From: Aquila chrysaetos chrysaetos
Lineage: Eukaryota > Chordata > Aves > Accipitriformes > Accipitridae
Direction: 5' to 3'
NCBI RefSeq assembly: GCF_900496995.4
Contig: NC_044004.1
Location: 1,364,001-1,428,000 of the forward strand
Length of the DNA: 64,000 bases
The number at the start of each line of letters is the position of its first letter. The stretch's first letter is position 1. The translations under genes and the position numbers were made by a program. The notes under the pieces are model-generated. The model was not told the origin of the DNA, ran no database searches, and was given only the letters and a program-made list of their open reading frames with translations. This document shows, piece by piece, positions 63,131 through 64,000 of this stretch.

Positions 63131-64000
63131 TGAATAAAAAAAGGGATTTTAATCAGAGTTTGGGATTTTTTTTTTTCTTCTTATTTATATATATACACAC
63201 ACACGCAGAAAGAGGAGGGAAGAGAAAAGCGGCAACACGGTGCGAGTTACGCTCCCGCTGAACCGCTTCCAGTCCCGAAGCCACGGGGATGGGCTCCGAC
63301 GGGGTCTCCGATGCTGCGGGGCTCAGGGGCTGCGGTCCAGCCAAGCCCCATCGTAGGAACGGGGAAACTGAGGCAGGGAGCGCTGGGGTGGCACGCAGCT
63401 GCCCGGGCACGGCCGGGCGCCCGGTCTGGAAATCGGCACCCCGGGCCCGATTTGGGTGCCTGGGCATCACGGTTTTGGGGTTGTAACGGTGCCGGGGACG
63501 GTGGGGACGGCCGAGGGAGCGGTGACACACGGCCACGCTCCCCTGGGTGAACCCGCGGAGCGGCGTGCGGGATGGGGCCCGTAATTCTCCCCGCGCAACA
63601 CCCGTTGACACGTCGCTAATTCTTCCTAATTGATTTTTCACGCTGGCGGGAGGGAGACGGTGACATCCAACAACAGAGCCCTGATGTCGCGGCTTTCTCC
63701 TCCATGAAAGGGGCCGGCACCCTCCCCCCGGAGCCGACATACTTCTCCCTGGCCCGGGTAGCCATGGTGAGACGTTGCCCAAATCCTTTCACCGCCGTGC
63801 CGCTGGAAGCTGGCGATGCTCCTTGCCGCCCGTGCCAGCCCGCTCGCCGCAGCTATTTTCGGGCACGCAGGCAAGCCGGCAGGAAAAATTAAAATAGCAA
63901 AAACCCTCCCAGGGCCGTATCCTGCCCCGGTTCCTTGGCGGAGGGGCCGCATCCACGCTCGGTGCCATCCCGGCACGTGGGAACCGGCAGCGGGTTCTGG
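63131..64000. other. GC-rich sequence at the right edge, no exon recognised
   Basis: The CG density rises from about 63.24 kb to the window end, as expected when approaching a CpG-island gene. Frames on both strands are open, but none matches the start of EMX1 or another gene I recognise. A T run at 63168-63178 and a short (TA)(CA) patch at 63185-63205 precede it. Confidence 0.5.

Noticed and set aside
60522..64000. EMX1 exon 1 in the right part
   Set aside because: No frame on either strand matches the EMX N-terminus or homeodomain; the gene is expected beyond the right edge.

Overview
This is a vertebrate nuclear window, almost certainly from a bird. The evidence is several 5'-truncated CR1 non-LTR retrotransposons that end in the typical avian CR1 tail, long non-coding stretches, and split genes with GT..AG introns. 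It is not a prokaryotic window, and nearly all open reading frames in it are chance frames.

Only two protein-coding genes can be supported. (1) EXOC6B (exocyst subunit SEC15B), minus strand: coding exon 1 is at 40558-40670, inside a CpG island with a ZNF143/SBS-type promoter element. Everything to its left (1-40557) reads as its very long first intron; exon 2 lies beyond the left edge. (2) SPR (sepiapterin reductase, the last step of tetrahydrobiopterin synthesis), plus strand: three exons at 53221-53548, 54351-54641 and 54791-54981 splice to a complete 269-residue enzyme with all catalytic residues. The two genes are divergent, about 12.5 kb apart, each with its own CpG-rich promoter. In mammals the order is EXOC6B-SPR-EMX1. 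No EMX1 exon is visible here, so EMX1 is expected just past the right edge. The TAAT-rich, unique-looking blocks at 60.5-63.1 kb are candidate conserved regulatory elements for it.

Region by region: 1-40.5 kb is intron sequence with CR1 copies at 0.6-1.6, 14.9-15.7 and 25.2-25.5 kb, much older CR1/L3-like fossils at 31.2-32.4, 36.0-36.4 and 37.85-37.96 kb, and many A-runs. 40.1-41.1 kb is the EXOC6B CpG island. 41.04-42.11 kb is a minisatellite of about 28 units (34-45 bp, mostly 36) directly upstream of EXOC6B. 42.1-53 kb is the intergenic interval, with an ancient 1.1-kb LINE fossil, a putative solo LTR, a purine tract and a pyrimidine tract. 53-55.6 kb is SPR. 55.6-64 kb is downstream of SPR and holds a CR1, a nested 17-bp/75-bp minisatellite and the candidate regulatory blocks.

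The most distinctive observations are: two CR1 copies 42 kb apart that share about 90 bp of sequence beyond their 3' ends (80 of 96 positions identical by hand count); the two structured minisatellites; and the TAAT-rich block at 62.86-63.13 kb. I did not see a convincing new gene system.
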